Shown in pieces: positions 31,820 through 40,375 of a DNA stretch of 59,383 nt; position 1 is the stretch's first letter; each line of letters opens with the position of its first letter. Under the pieces are notes generated by a model that saw nothing but the letters and a program-made list of their open reading frames with translations, had not been told where the DNA came from and made no database searches. Both the position numbers and the translations under genes were made by a program. Origin of the DNA: Streptomyces cinnamoneus (GTDB taxonomy: Bacteria; Actinomycetota; Actinomycetes; Streptomycetales; Streptomycetaceae); assembly GCF_014650495.1 (NCBI RefSeq), contig NZ_BMVB01000029.1:1-59383 (forward strand). The letters run 5' to 3'.

Positions 31820-32413
31820 ATGTCGAACAGCCCGTACCGCCTCGCCGTCGTCGTCGCCTCCACCCGCGAGGGCCGCTTCGGCCCCACCATCGCCAACTGG
31901 CTCGCCGAACAGACCTCGCGCCGCGACGACATGGTGGTCGACGTCATCGACCTCGCCGACCACCCGCTGCCGCTGCACCTCAGCCGCGAGCCGGGCCCCG
32001 AGGACGCCGCCGCCCTCGCCGCCGTCACCCCCCGGCTGGCCGAGGCGGACGCCTTCATCGTCGTCACCCCCGAGTACAACCACAGTTACCCGGCGGCCCT
32101 GAAGAACCTCATCGACTGGCACTACACCCAGTGGCAGGCCAAGCCGGTGGCTTTCGTCTCCTACGGCGGGCTCTCCGGCGGCCTGCGGGCGGTCGAGCAC
32201 CTGCGGCCGGTCTTCGCCGAACTGCACGCCGTCACCATCCGGGAGACCGTCAGCTTCCACAGCCCCTGGGGCAAGCTGGACGAGACCGGCCGCCACCTCG
32301 ACGAGGAGGCGGGCACCTCCGCGGCCGGTGCCGCGAAGGCGCTGCTCGACCAGCTCAGCTGGTGGGCCGTGGCCCTGCGCGAGGCGCGCGGCACCCGCCC
32401 GTACGGCAAGTAG
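31820..32413 (+). CDS. NADPH-dependent FMN reductase, likely SoxR regulon member
   Basis: A 197-residue flavodoxin-fold reductase: the FMN phosphate loop VVASTREGRFGPTIANW at the N-terminus, then TPEYNHSYPAALKNLIDW and VSYGGLSGGLRAVEHLR. It would reduce flavins or redox-active small molecules with NADPH. A SoxR box lies about 90 nt upstream, and in S. coelicolor one of the SoxR targets is, as I recall, an NADPH-dependent FMN reductase of this family. Expression is therefore expected upon exposure to redox-cycling pigments or phenazines. It is monocistronic, convergent with the SDR gene. Confidence 0.88.
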   Translation: MSNSPYRLAVVVASTREGRFGPTIANWLAEQTSRRDDMVVDVIDLADHPLPLHLSREPGPEDAAALAAVTPRLAEADAFIVVTPEYNHSYPAALKNLIDWHYTQWQAKPVAFVSYGGLSGGLRAVEHLRPVFAELHAVTIRETVSFHSPWGKLDETGRHLDEEAGTSAAGAAKALLDQLSWWAVALREARGTRPYGK

Positions 32414-32450
32414 CCCCCGTCCCGCTCGCCGTACGACGGGCAGGCCCGGC

Positions 32451-33215
32451 CTACTCCGCCGGTGCGGCCACGTGCTGCGCGAGGCCGCCGTCGACGGGGA
32501 GCTTCACACCGGTGGTGAACGTGGCGTCGGCCGCGAGGAAGAGCGCCGCGCGGGCCACCTCGTCGCTGGTGCCGTGCCGCTTCATCGGAGTTCTGGCGTC
32601 ACCGATCGCCCGGAAGTACGCCTGCTCCTCGGGGGTGAAGCCGGCGACGCCCATCGTCGGGGTGTCGATGAAGCCGGGGCTGACCGCGTTGACGCGGATG
32701 CCCTGCCCGACCAGCTCGGACGCCAGTACTTGCGCGAACGACCACAGGGCCGCCTTCGTCCCCGAGTAGACCGCCATCCCGGGGTGGCCCGTCTCGTCCG
32801 CGACGGAGGTCGTGAAGACGATGGAACCGCCCTCGCGGAGCAGCGGCAGCATCCGCTGCACCGTGAAGAAGGCGCCCTTGGTGTTGACGGAGAACTGGGC
32901 GTCGTAGGACTCCTCGGTGACCTCCGCCACCGGACCCAGCTCCGAGACGCCGGCGTTGATGAAGAGGTAGTCGACGTGGCCGAGCGTCTCCTCCACGGTG
33001 GCGCCGAGGGCGGCGATGTCCGTCAGGCTGGCGGTGTCGGAGCGCACCACGTGGGCGGCGGCGCCCAGTTCGTTCTGCGCGTCCTGCAGGTTCTTCTCGT
33101 TGCGGCCCGTCAGCAGCACCTCGGCGCCGCCCTCGACGAGGCGCTTGGCGATGGCGAGGCCCATGCCGATGGTGCCGCCGGTGATCACGGCCTTCTTGTT
33201 CGCGTATTTCGTCAT
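32451..33215 (-). CDS. Short-chain dehydrogenase/reductase
   Basis: A 254-residue classical SDR. The nucleotide loop TGGTIGMGLAIAK differs from the usual TGxxxGIG only by Met for Ile. The chain also has NAG (INAGVSE), catalytic Ser in TTSVADET and the YSGTKAAL Tyr-x3-Lys. Arg in TGRNEKN favours NADP(H). ATG 33215. It is divergent from the SARP regulator gene and shares with it the region containing an 11-bp-period repeat array, so it is a probable target of that regulator. Confidence 0.88.
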   Translation of the reverse strand: MTKYANKKAVITGGTIGMGLAIAKRLVEGGAEVLLTGRNEKNLQDAQNELGAAAHVVRSDTASLTDIAALGATVEETLGHVDYLFINAGVSELGPVAEVTEESYDAQFSVNTKGAFFTVQRMLPLLREGGSIVFTTSVADETGHPGMAVYSGTKAALWSFAQVLASELVGQGIRVNAVSPGFIDTPTMGVAGFTPEEQAYFRAIGDARTPMKRHGTSDEVARAALFLAADATFTTGVKLPVDGGLAQHVAAPAE

Positions 33216-33239
33216 GCCCCGCACTCTGCCGAGCGGCGC

Positions 33240-33316
33240 TGACGGTTCACTTCCGGTCGGCTGACGGTCCGTTGCGGGCGGCCTGACGGTGCGCTGTCGG
33301 TGGCCTGGGTTACGGT
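33240..33316 (+). promoter_or_regulatory. SARP-type heptamer array and leaderless promoter
   Basis: Six heptamers at exact 11-bp intervals: TGACGGT (33240), TTCCGGT (33251), TGACGGT (33262), TGCGGGC (33273), TGACGGT (33284), TGTCGGT (33295). The three TGACGGT copies are 22 bp apart. TACGGT at 33311-33316 is a -10-like hexamer 6 nt before ATG 33323. The last heptamer ends 9 nt before it, close to the spacing described for SARP-activated promoters. Confidence 0.75.
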
Positions 33317-33322
33317 CGTGCC

Positions 33323-36300
33323 ATGCGGTTCGGGGTGCTCGGTCCACTGACGGTGTGGGACGAGGCGGGGGATCCGGTCAGGGTGCGCGAGGCGAAGGTC
33401 CGGGCGCTGCTGGCCCTGCTCCTGGTGCGCGAAGGACGGCCGGTGCCCGCGGGCCGGCTCCTCGACGAGCTGTGGGGCGAGGCGCTGCCCGGCCGCCCCG
33501 CCAACGCCCTGCAGTCCAAGGTCTCCCAGCTGCGCCGCGTCCTCGGCCGCGACCGCGTCCTGCACCAGCCGTCCGGCTACCGCCTGCGCCTGTCCGCCGG
33601 CGAGAGCGACGCCGACCGCTTCCAGGCCCTGCTGGCGCGGGCGCGCGCCACCGCCGGCCCCCGGGAGCGGGCCGGGCTGCTGGCCGAGGCGCTCGGGCTG
33701 TGGCGCGGCCCGGCGTACGCCGACTTCACCGACGGGGAGGCCGGGCGGGATGCCGTGCGCGCGGCCGCGCTGCGCCTGGAGGAGCTGCGGCTGGCCGCGC
33801 TGGAGGAGCAGGCCGAGGCACGCCTGGAGCTGGGCGAGCACGGCCGCCTGGCCGGTGAGCTCACCGCGCTCGTGGCCCGCTACCCGCTGCGCGAGCGACT
33901 GCGCGCCGTCCAGCTGCGCGCCCTGTACCGGGCGGGCCGGCAGAGCGAGGCCCTCGCCTCGTACGCCGAGCTGCGCGAGCGGCTCGCGGAGGAGCTGGGC
34001 CTGGACCCGGGCCCCGAGCTGGCCGCGCTCCACCAGGCGATCCTCACCCAGGCCCCGCAGCTGGCGGCCGGCTCCCCCGCCGCCGCCCCGCGCACGAACC
34101 TGCCCGCGCCGCTGACCGAACTCGTCGGCAGGGAACGGGCCGTGGCCGAGGTCGGGGCGCTGCTGCGGGCGGGCCGGCTGGTGACGCTGACCGGCCCCGG
34201 CGGGGTCGGCAAGACCGTCCTGGCGGGCGAGGCGGCGGCCCGCAGCACGGACGCGTGGCCCGACGGGGTGTGGCTGGTGGAGCTGGCCGGCCGGCACGGC
34301 GACGCCGACGCGCTCGCCGAGGTGATCGCCGGCGTGCTGGGCGTGCGCGACGACGGCGCGCCGGGCACGGCCCCCGTGCCCGCCGGCGAGCGGCTCGCGG
34401 CGGCGCTGCGCGACCGCACGGCCCTGCTGGTGCTGGACAACTGCGAGCACGTCGTCGAGGCGGCCGCCGTCCTCACGGACCGGCTGCTGCGGGCCGCGCC
34501 CGGCCTGCACGTCCTGGCCACGAGCCAGGAGCCGCTCGGGCTGCCCGCGGAGGCGGTGCACGCGGTCGGCCCGCTGCCGCCCCGGGACGCGGTGCTGCTG
34601 TTCGCGGCCCGGGCGGCGGCCGCGGCGCCCGGTTTCGTCCTGGACGGCAGCACCCGGGAGGCCGCCGAGGTGATCTGCCGGCGGCTCGACGGGCTGCCGC
34701 TGGCCCTGGAGCTGGCGGCCACCCGTGTACGGGCGCTGGGCGTGCGGGAGCTGGCGGCGCGGCTGGACGACCGCTTCCGCGTCCTGGCCGGCGGCCGCCG
34801 GGGCGTCCCGGCGCGCCAGCAGACGCTGCGGGCGGTCATCGACTGGAGCTGGGAGCTGCTGTCGGCCCCGGAGCGCATCGTGCTGCGCCGCCTGGCCGCG
34901 CACACCGACGGCTGCACGCTGCGCGCGGCGGAGGCCGTCTGCGCGGGCGAGGGCGTGGCCGGCGCGGACGTGCTCGACCTGCTGGCCCGCCTGGTCGACC
35001 GTTCCCTGGTCGTCATGGCGGACGGCCCGCAGGGCCCCCGGTACCGCCTGCTGGAGTCGGTCGCCGCCTATGCGACGGAGCGGCTGCACGAGATGGAGGA
35101 CGCCGCCCGCGTCCGCCGGCGGCACCTGCGCCACTACACGGAGCTGGCCGAGGGGGCGCGCCCGCGGCTGTACGGACCGGGCCAGAGCGAGGCGTTGCGG
35201 GAGCTCGACGCGGAGAGCGGCAATCTGCGGGCCGCGCTCGACACGGCGGTGCGCGACGGCGCGGCGGAGGAGGCGCTGCGGCTGGTGGCGGCGCTGTCCT
35301 GGTACTGGCTGCTGCGCGGCCGGCTGGGCGAGGGCCGCCGCAGCGCGCGGGCCGCGCTGGAGGTCGCCGGCGACGGGGCGGCGACCGGTGAAGTCCGCGC
35401 GCTGCACGACGGTTTCGCGCTGCTGACCGGCCACCGTGCCACGCCCGTGGAGTATCCGGAGGCCGCGGATCCGGCCGTCCGGGCCAGGACGCGCTGGTTC
35501 CGGGCCTACGCCCTGTTCAACACCGGCGATGTGGCGGCCAGCGAAGAGCTCACCGGGCGCGCCCTGGCCGGCTTCCGGGCGCACGGCGACCGGTGGGGCG
35601 TCGCGGCGGCCCTCGCCCTGCGGGCGACCCACGAGATGATCCGTGGCGACCTGACCGCCCTGGAGCGGGACGGCGAGCGGAGCGCGGCGCTCTTCCGCGA
35701 CCTGGGCGACCGCTGGGGAGAGCTGCAGAGCGTCGGGCCGCTCGCCACGCTCGCCGAGATCGGCGGCGACTACGCCCGCGCCGAGCGGCTGCTGCGCGAC
35801 GCGCTGGTGATCGCGGAGGAGCTGCGGCTGGCGACGGAGGTCTGCACCGTCCTCTCCCGTCTGGGCCGCGTCGCCCTGCTGACCGGCGACGGCCCGCGCG
35901 CCCGCGAGCTGCACGAACGGGCCCGGCGCGGCGCCGCCGAGCAGGGCTTCACGTTCGGGGAGATCCACGCGGAGCTGGGCCAGGCCCTGGCCGCCCGCCG
36001 CGAGGGCGACCTCGCCGCCGCCGAGGCCCTGCTGCTGCGCATCCGCGACTGGTACGCCGAGGTCTCCTCGGAGTGCGGCAACCCGCTGGTCCTGGCCGAG
36101 CTGGGCTTCGTCGCCGAGCTGCGCGGCGACGCAGCGACCGCCCACGCCTGGCACGAGCAGGCCCTCCGGGCGGCCGGCGTGCTGGGCGACCCACGGGCGG
36201 TGGCGCTGCCCGTGGAGGGCCTCGCAGGGGCCGCGGCCCTGTCCGGGGACCCCGGCCGGGCAGCCTTCCTGCTGGGCGCCGCGGCGGCGGCCCGCGCCAC

Positions 36301-36502
36301 GGCGGGCGCGCCGCTGCCGCCGGCCGAGCGCGGCGACGTCGACCGGATCACCGCGGCGGCGCGGGCGGCACTGGGCGCGGCGGCGTTCAGGAAGGCGTTC
36401 GCGCAGGGTGCGGCGCAGGGGCCCGGAGGGCTCGCAGAACGCTCCACGCCACGAACTCCGCCGCGTACTCCAGCACTTCCGGCCCCCGCCGGGGGACGGT
36501 GA
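33323..36502 (+). CDS. AfsR-like SARP transcriptional regulator (wHTH-BTAD-NB-ARC-TPR)
   Basis: A 1059-residue regulator. Residues 1-90 are an OmpR-type winged helix (FGVLGPLTVWDEAG ... KVSQLRRVLG ... GYRLRL). Residues ~95-245 are the bacterial transcriptional activation domain (YPLRERLRAVQLRALYRAGR, SYAELRERLAEELGLDPGPEL). An NB-ARC-like ATPase follows with P-loop TGPGGVGKT at ~290 and LLVLDNCEHV. The C-terminal third is helical TPR-like. The expected role is as a transcription activator whose ATPase/TPR part senses a signal, as in AfsR. The last 116 nt overlap the convergent cinA-like gene. Confidence 0.9.
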   Translation: MRFGVLGPLTVWDEAGDPVRVREAKVRALLALLLVREGRPVPAGRLLDELWGEALPGRPANALQSKVSQLRRVLGRDRVLHQPSGYRLRLSAGESDADRFQALLARARATAGPRERAGLLAEALGLWRGPAYADFTDGEAGRDAVRAAALRLEELRLAALEEQAEARLELGEHGRLAGELTALVARYPLRERLRAVQLRALYRAGRQSEALASYAELRERLAEELGLDPGPELAALHQAILTQAPQLAAGSPAAAPRTNLPAPLTELVGRERAVAEVGALLRAGRLVTLTGPGGVGKTVLAGEAAARSTDAWPDGVWLVELAGRHGDADALAEVIAGVLGVRDDGAPGTAPVPAGERLAAALRDRTALLVLDNCEHVVEAAAVLTDRLLRAAPGLHVLATSQEPLGLPAEAVHAVGPLPPRDAVLLFAARAAAAAPGFVLDGSTREAAEVICRRLDGLPLALELAATRVRALGVRELAARLDDRFRVLAGGRRGVPARQQTLRAVIDWSWELLSAPERIVLRRLAAHTDGCTLRAAEAVCAGEGVAGADVLDLLARLVDRSLVVMADGPQGPRYRLLESVAAYATERLHEMEDAARVRRRHLRHYTELAEGARPRLYGPGQSEALRELDAESGNLRAALDTAVRDGAAEEALRLVAALSWYWLLRGRLGEGRRSARAALEVAGDGAATGEVRALHDGFALLTGHRATPVEYPEAADPAVRARTRWFRAYALFNTGDVAASEELTGRALAGFRAHGDRWGVAAALALRATHEMIRGDLTALERDGERSAALFRDLGDRWGELQSVGPLATLAEIGGDYARAERLLRDALVIAEELRLATEVCTVLSRLGRVALLTGDGPRARELHERARRGAAEQGFTFGEIHAELGQALAARREGDLAAAEALLLRIRDWYAEVSSECGNPLVLAELGFVAELRGDAATAHAWHEQALRAAGVLGDPRAVALPVEGLAGAAALSGDPGRAAFLLGAAAAARATAGAPLPPAERGDVDRITAAARAALGAAAFRKAFAQGAAQGPGGLAERSTPRTPPRTPALPAPAGGR

Positions 36503-37526
36503 GGGCGAAGGCGCGGCTGCCGGCCGCCGTCCGGACGGCGCAGCGCAGGTCCCAGGTGCCGGCGTGCTGCTGCGCCGCGTCCGGGCCGGGCTCCTCGGCC
36601 CAGGCGTCGACCTCGACGGGGGTGCCGGCCCCGGTGGGGGCGGGCGCTACGAGCCGGCCGAGGCGCTCGGCGAGCAGGCCCTCGGTGAGCCGGTCGTCGA
36701 GGGTCAGGGCCGCGTCCTCGGCGGCGAGGGCGAGCTCCTCGAAGGCGGTGCGCCCGGCACGGCTGACGACATGGCCGTCGAGGATGCCGTCGATGTGCGC
36801 TTCGAGCGCGGGGTGGGCGCCGGGCGGGCAGGACAGGCCGATGTCGACGAAGGGGTAGTGCCAGCGGTACGAGGGCGTCACGCCGGTGCCGCTGCCGGCC
36901 ACGGCCTCGTCGACGGCGGCGGCCACGTCACCCTCGATGAGGCCGAGGGTGCGCCAGCGGGCGCGGTCGGTGGGCCGGGCGGCGGCCGCGAAGCGGTCCA
37001 GGGCGTCGGTGAGCATCGGCCGGCATTCCTTGGGCGGGCCGGGCAGCAGGACGACGCGGGTGTCGCCGGCGGTCAGCAGGGCGCCCCAGGCGGTGCCGTT
37101 GGCGTTGGGCAGCAGTTCGCTGCCCACGGGGAAGAGGGCCTGGCGGCGGTTGCTCTCGTGCACGGCGAGGCCGAAGCGGGTGAGCCGCTCGACGACGGCG
37201 TCCCACGCCTCGGCGCGGTGTTCGAGCTCGCGGCCGAGGGCGTCGGCGAGGCCGAAGCGGGTGACGTCGTCGGAGGTGGGGCCCAGCCCGCCGATGACGA
37301 CGACGGCGTCGGCGTGGAGCAGGGAGCGGACGGCGGCGGAGACGGCGCCGAGCGAGTCCCCGACCGTGCGGTGCTCGGCCACGCGGTAGCCGCGGCCCCG
37401 CAGGGCGATGCTCGCGGCGGCGCTGTTGGTGTCGGCCACCTCTCCGGACAGCAGTTCGTCGCCGACGGTGAGGACGGCGGCCGTGGGTTCCGGCACCGGT
37501 GCCGGAACGATCTCTTCGATGCTCAT
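36387..37526 (-). CDS. CinA/MoaB-type molybdopterin-binding-fold protein
   Basis: A 379-residue protein. Residues ~15-190 form the MoCF/CinA N-terminal domain: VGDELLSGEVADTNSAAAS, VVVIGGLGPTSDDVT and LLPGPPKEC. CinA proteins act in nicotinamide-nucleotide recycling or ADP-ribose pyrophosphate cleavage. This copy lacks an obvious C-terminal deamidase domain and instead has ~180 residues I cannot assign. AGGAAG precedes ATG 37526. The gene's 3' end overlaps the SARP gene by 116 nt in antisense. Confidence 0.75.
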   Translation of the reverse strand: MSIEEIVPAPVPEPTAAVLTVGDELLSGEVADTNSAAASIALRGRGYRVAEHRTVGDSLGAVSAAVRSLLHADAVVVIGGLGPTSDDVTRFGLADALGRELEHRAEAWDAVVERLTRFGLAVHESNRRQALFPVGSELLPNANGTAWGALLTAGDTRVVLLPGPPKECRPMLTDALDRFAAAARPTDRARWRTLGLIEGDVAAAVDEAVAGSGTGVTPSYRWHYPFVDIGLSCPPGAHPALEAHIDGILDGHVVSRAGRTAFEELALAAEDAALTLDDRLTEGLLAERLGRLVAPAPTGAGTPVEVDAWAEEPGPDAAQQHAGTWDLRCAVRTAAGSRAFALTVPRRGPEVLEYAAEFVAWSVLRALRAPAPHPARTPS

Positions 37527-37621
37527 GCGACGGCTTCCTGGTGGAACGGTGGGGGCGGACGGGGGAGTTGACGTGCGGCGGCGCGGGCCGCGTGCGGGCG
37601 GCCGGCGCCGCTGCCGGTGCG

Positions 37622-38005
37622 TCAGGACGCCTGGGGCGGCGTCCAGTCGGCGACGAGTGCGAGCAGCCCGGGGAAGCGGGCGTCGAGGTCGTCGACGCGG
37701 ACGTGGCTGCGTCGTTCGAGCCCGTACTGGCGCTGCCGGGTGACGCCGGCCTCGCGCAGGGCCTTGAAGTGGTGAGTGAGCGAGGACTTGGGCCGGTCCA
37801 GTCCGAACCAGCCGCACGGGTGGTCGAACCGCTCGGATTCCAGGAGGAGTTTGCGGACGATGCCCATGCGCAGCGGGTCGCTCAGCGCACCCATCACCGC
37901 CTCCAGGCGGATGTCCTCCACCGCCGGCTCCGGCAGGGGTTCGGGCAGGTCGTCGGGTACGGGAAGGACCTTGATGGTCGCCCGGGTAGCGGCTGTCGGT
38001 GCCAT
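37622..38005 (-). CDS. ArsR-type winged-helix transcriptional regulator
   Basis: A 127-residue regulator with a central ArsR-like winged helix (MGALSDPLRMGIVRKLL ... PKSSLTHHFKALREAGV). No metal-binding Cys cluster is seen beyond a lone Cys, so it may respond to an organic ligand. AAGGGGG precedes ATG 38005. It is divergent from an MFS exporter gene, across a short AT-rich region containing an inverted repeat, the standard layout of a repressor and the efflux pump it controls. Confidence 0.82.
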   Translation of the reverse strand: MAPTAATRATIKVLPVPDDLPEPLPEPAVEDIRLEAVMGALSDPLRMGIVRKLLLESERFDHPCGWFGLDRPKSSLTHHFKALREAGVTRQRQYGLERRSHVRVDDLDARFPGLLALVADWTPPQAS

Positions 38006-38035
38006 TGGCGCCCCCTTATAACGCAATTCCTATGT

Positions 38036-38077
38036 ACGAGTTCAATCGTACTACATGCTATGTTCGACTCAACTCGT
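38036..38077. promoter_or_regulatory. Inverted repeat operator between ArsR-like and MFS genes
   Basis: Arms ACGAGTTCA (38036-38044) and TCAACTCGT (38069-38077) are complementary at 8 of 9 positions with a 24-nt AT-rich spacer, placed between the divergent starts. Likely the ArsR-type repressor's binding region. Confidence 0.5.
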
Positions 38078-38103
38078 AATGGAGCTCGCCCAAGGAGACC
38101 CCC

Positions 38104-39414
38104 GTGACGTTCACCCGCCCTGCGCCCGCTGTTGCGGAGCCTGGTACGGACAAGACCGACGAGCAAGCCGCGACCCGCCGGGCCGGCGCCCGCACGGCGG
38201 CACCCGCACCGACGGAGGCCGCCGCCCCCGCGCTCGCTCCGCGGTGGTGGATCTGGCTGGCGGCCTGGCCGGTGACGGCGGTGTTCATCCTCTCCAACGC
38301 GGCGACCCCGCTGTACGGGCTCTGGCAGCGCGACATCGGCTTCTCCAAGGGCACGCTGACCGTCGTCTTCGCCTTCTACATCGTCGGGCTGATCGGTTCG
38401 CTGCTGGTGTCGGGCGTGGTCTCGGACCGGGTCGGCCGCAAGCCCGTCCTGATACCGGCGCTGGTGCTCGCGGCGCTGGCCTGCGGCATCTTCGCCACGG
38501 CCACCTCGGTGGCCGCCCTGATCGTGGCCCGGCTGTTCACCGGCATCGCCGTCGGCGCCGTGGTCTCCGCAGGCATGGCCGCGGTGACGGACGTCGCCGG
38601 GCCCGACCGCAAGCGGCTCGGCGCGCTGCTGGCCTCCTGCGCGATGGTCCTCGGCGCGGGCCTGGGCCCGCTGCTGGCCGGCGTGCTCTCCGAGACGCTG
38701 CCCGCCCCGACCGTCACCGTCTTCCTCGTCGAACTCGCCCTGCTGGCCCTGGCGTTCGTGACCGTCCTGCGCATGCCGGTGCGTCGTCCCGCCGTCGTCG
38801 GCAAGGGTGCCTGGATCCGGCTGTCCAAGGTCCCGCAGGGCAACGGCGGCCAGCTCCTGCTCGGCGTGGCGGTCTTCGCCCCCGGCATCACCTCGACGTC
38901 GTTCGTGCTCTCGCTCGGCCCGTCCCTGCTCTCCGGCCTGCTGGGCACGACCAGCCGCATCGTGGCCGGCGCGATGGCCTTCGTGATGTTCCTCGCCGCC
39001 ACGGGCGTGCAGTTCGCGGTCAAGCAGCTCGCGGTGCGGACGATCCTGCTCGGCGGTGCGGCCAGCATCGTGGTGAGCATGGCCGCCCTGATGGCCGCCG
39101 TGCACACCTCCTCGGTCGCCTTCCTGGTCGTCGCCGCCGTCCTGGCGGGCGCCGGACAGGGCATGGGCCAGCTCGGCGGGCTCTCCCTGCTGAACTCCTC
39201 CGTCCCCGGCGCCCGCCTCGCCGAGGCCAACGCGGCGCTGAACGTGGGCGGTTACCTCCCCGCCGGTGCGCTGCCCGTCTCGGCCGGCTACCTCAGCGAC
39301 GCGATCGGCCTGACCAGCGGCGCCACCACCTTCGCGGTGGTCCTGATCGGCCTCGCGGTCGCCGGCGGCCTCGTCGTCCTCACCGGCCGGCGCCGGACGG
39401 CCGGGGCCGCGTAA
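38104..39414 (+). CDS. Major facilitator superfamily exporter
   Basis: A 436-residue membrane protein with an Ala/Thr-rich N-terminal tail of ~45 residues and twelve predicted TM helices. The loop 2-3 motif GVVSDRVGRKPVL is the MFS signature A, and LFTGIAVGAVVSAG lies in TM4-5. Members with such divergent ArsR/MarR-type partners export antibiotics or toxic organics. AAGGAG precedes GTG 38104. A 12-bp-stem hairpin (39467-39498) terminates the unit. Confidence 0.88.
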   Translation: MTFTRPAPAVAEPGTDKTDEQAATRRAGARTAAPAPTEAAAPALAPRWWIWLAAWPVTAVFILSNAATPLYGLWQRDIGFSKGTLTVVFAFYIVGLIGSLLVSGVVSDRVGRKPVLIPALVLAALACGIFATATSVAALIVARLFTGIAVGAVVSAGMAAVTDVAGPDRKRLGALLASCAMVLGAGLGPLLAGVLSETLPAPTVTVFLVELALLALAFVTVLRMPVRRPAVVGKGAWIRLSKVPQGNGGQLLLGVAVFAPGITSTSFVLSLGPSLLSGLLGTTSRIVAGAMAFVMFLAATGVQFAVKQLAVRTILLGGAASIVVSMAALMAAVHTSSVAFLVVAAVLAGAGQGMGQLGGLSLLNSSVPGARLAEANAALNVGGYLPAGALPVSAGYLSDAIGLTSGATTFAVVLIGLAVAGGLVVLTGRRRTAGAA

Positions 39415-39466
39415 GGAAGCACCAGCCCCACGAGCTCCCACGAGAAGAGGGAACCCCCGCCCTCTG

Positions 39467-39498
39467 CAGCGCACCGCGACCCCCGACGCGGTGCGCTG
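39467..39498 (+). terminator. Hairpin after the MFS gene
   Basis: Perfect 12-bp stem CAGCGCACCGCG (39467-39478) / CGCGGTGCGCTG (39487-39498) with an 8-nt loop, 52 nt after the MFS stop. Confidence 0.75.
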
Positions 39499-39612
39499 TC
39501 GCGTTGTGGGTGGGAGGACGCGCCCTCGCCCGGCATGCCCTCTTGACGGCGCCGCCCGCCGAGGACCAGGGTCGTGCAACCAAGCGCAACTGGCTCGGCG
39601 ACGAAGGCAGTC

Positions 39613-39867
39613 ATGGCACTACGGTTCATCGGCATCGACCCCGACACGGACCAGGAGCACTGCCCGGCGGTGTGGGTCGACGCCGAAGCGAAACCGGAAG
39701 CTCATCTGATCGTGCAAGGGTGGCTGGCCGACGAAGCGACACAGGCCGAGTGCTCCGAGAACAGCCCCAAGCCCGACACGGAAGCCGTCATCCGCATTCC
39801 GGCACGGATGGTGCCACTGATCAGGGAGGCATGCGATGCCGCAGAACGAGCTTCCCAGCTTCGCTGA
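39613..39867 (+). CDS. Small acidic protein of the DUF6879/XRE gene set
   Basis: An 84-residue acidic protein (MALRFIGIDPDTDQEHCPAV ... IRIPARMVPLIREACDAA). Small proteins of this appearance regularly precede DUF6879 and DUF5753-XRE genes in Streptomyces; I know no function. It overlaps the next gene by 32 nt, so the two are probably translated together. It plays the positional role of DUF397 in the other XRE set of this window. Confidence 0.65.
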   Translation: MALRFIGIDPDTDQEHCPAVWVDAEAKPEAHLIVQGWLADEATQAECSENSPKPDTEAVIRIPARMVPLIREACDAAERASQLR

Positions 39868-40354
39868 GCTACTGGCATCCGCACAGAGAAGCGCTGTCCA
39901 CTTGGAGCTGCGGGACGCGTACGGCGACAACCCGCGCTTCGCCGCCTGGCGAGAGGGCCACCGCACGGACTGGGACGACCGGGCGTCGTGGTGGCAGGGC
40001 TTCCATGAGCACATCGCCCAGGCCGTGCGTCGCGGGGTGGCCGTGCGCCGTGCCCGCGTCATCAGTGAACCGGTGTCGGAGTACATCCAGTGGGAGCACT
40101 ACGTCACACGCAGCAACGTGGAGGCAGGCGAAGAGGTTCGCTGGCTGCCGAGACGGCTGGCGACGGACCTCCTGCTCCCGCCCAACGATTTCTGGGTGTT
40201 CGATGAGCGGCTGACACGCATCCATCACTTCGCCGGTGACGGCTCCCATGTCGTCGACGAGCTCAGCTCGGACCCGGAACTCACCAAGCAGCTCTCTTCG
40301 GCGTTCGAGTCGGTGTGGGAGCGCGCCACTCCGCACGTCGCCTACGAAGTCTGA
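39836..40354 (+). CDS. DUF6879 family protein
   Basis: A 172-residue protein with HLELRDAYGDNPRFAAWREG, VRRARVISEPVSEYIQWEH and FWVFDERLTRIHHFAGDG, the characteristic blocks of the DUF6879 family. These are found next to XRE/DUF5753 regulators in Streptomyces. The function is unknown; it is probably a partner of the regulator encoded 21 nt downstream. Confidence 0.8.
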   Translation: MPQNELPSFAELLASAQRSAVHLELRDAYGDNPRFAAWREGHRTDWDDRASWWQGFHEHIAQAVRRGVAVRRARVISEPVSEYIQWEHYVTRSNVEAGEEVRWLPRRLATDLLLPPNDFWVFDERLTRIHHFAGDGSHVVDELSSDPELTKQLSSAFESVWERATPHVAYEV

Positions 40355-40375
40355 GCCATCGGCATCACGAGAACC

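Noticed and set aside
33212..36154. A 980-codon open frame on the minus strand opposite the SARP gene
   Set aside because: Translation is low-complexity Gln/Arg/Gly/Ala with no domain; it is a GC-skew shadow of the plus-strand SARP gene, whose domains are unmistakable.
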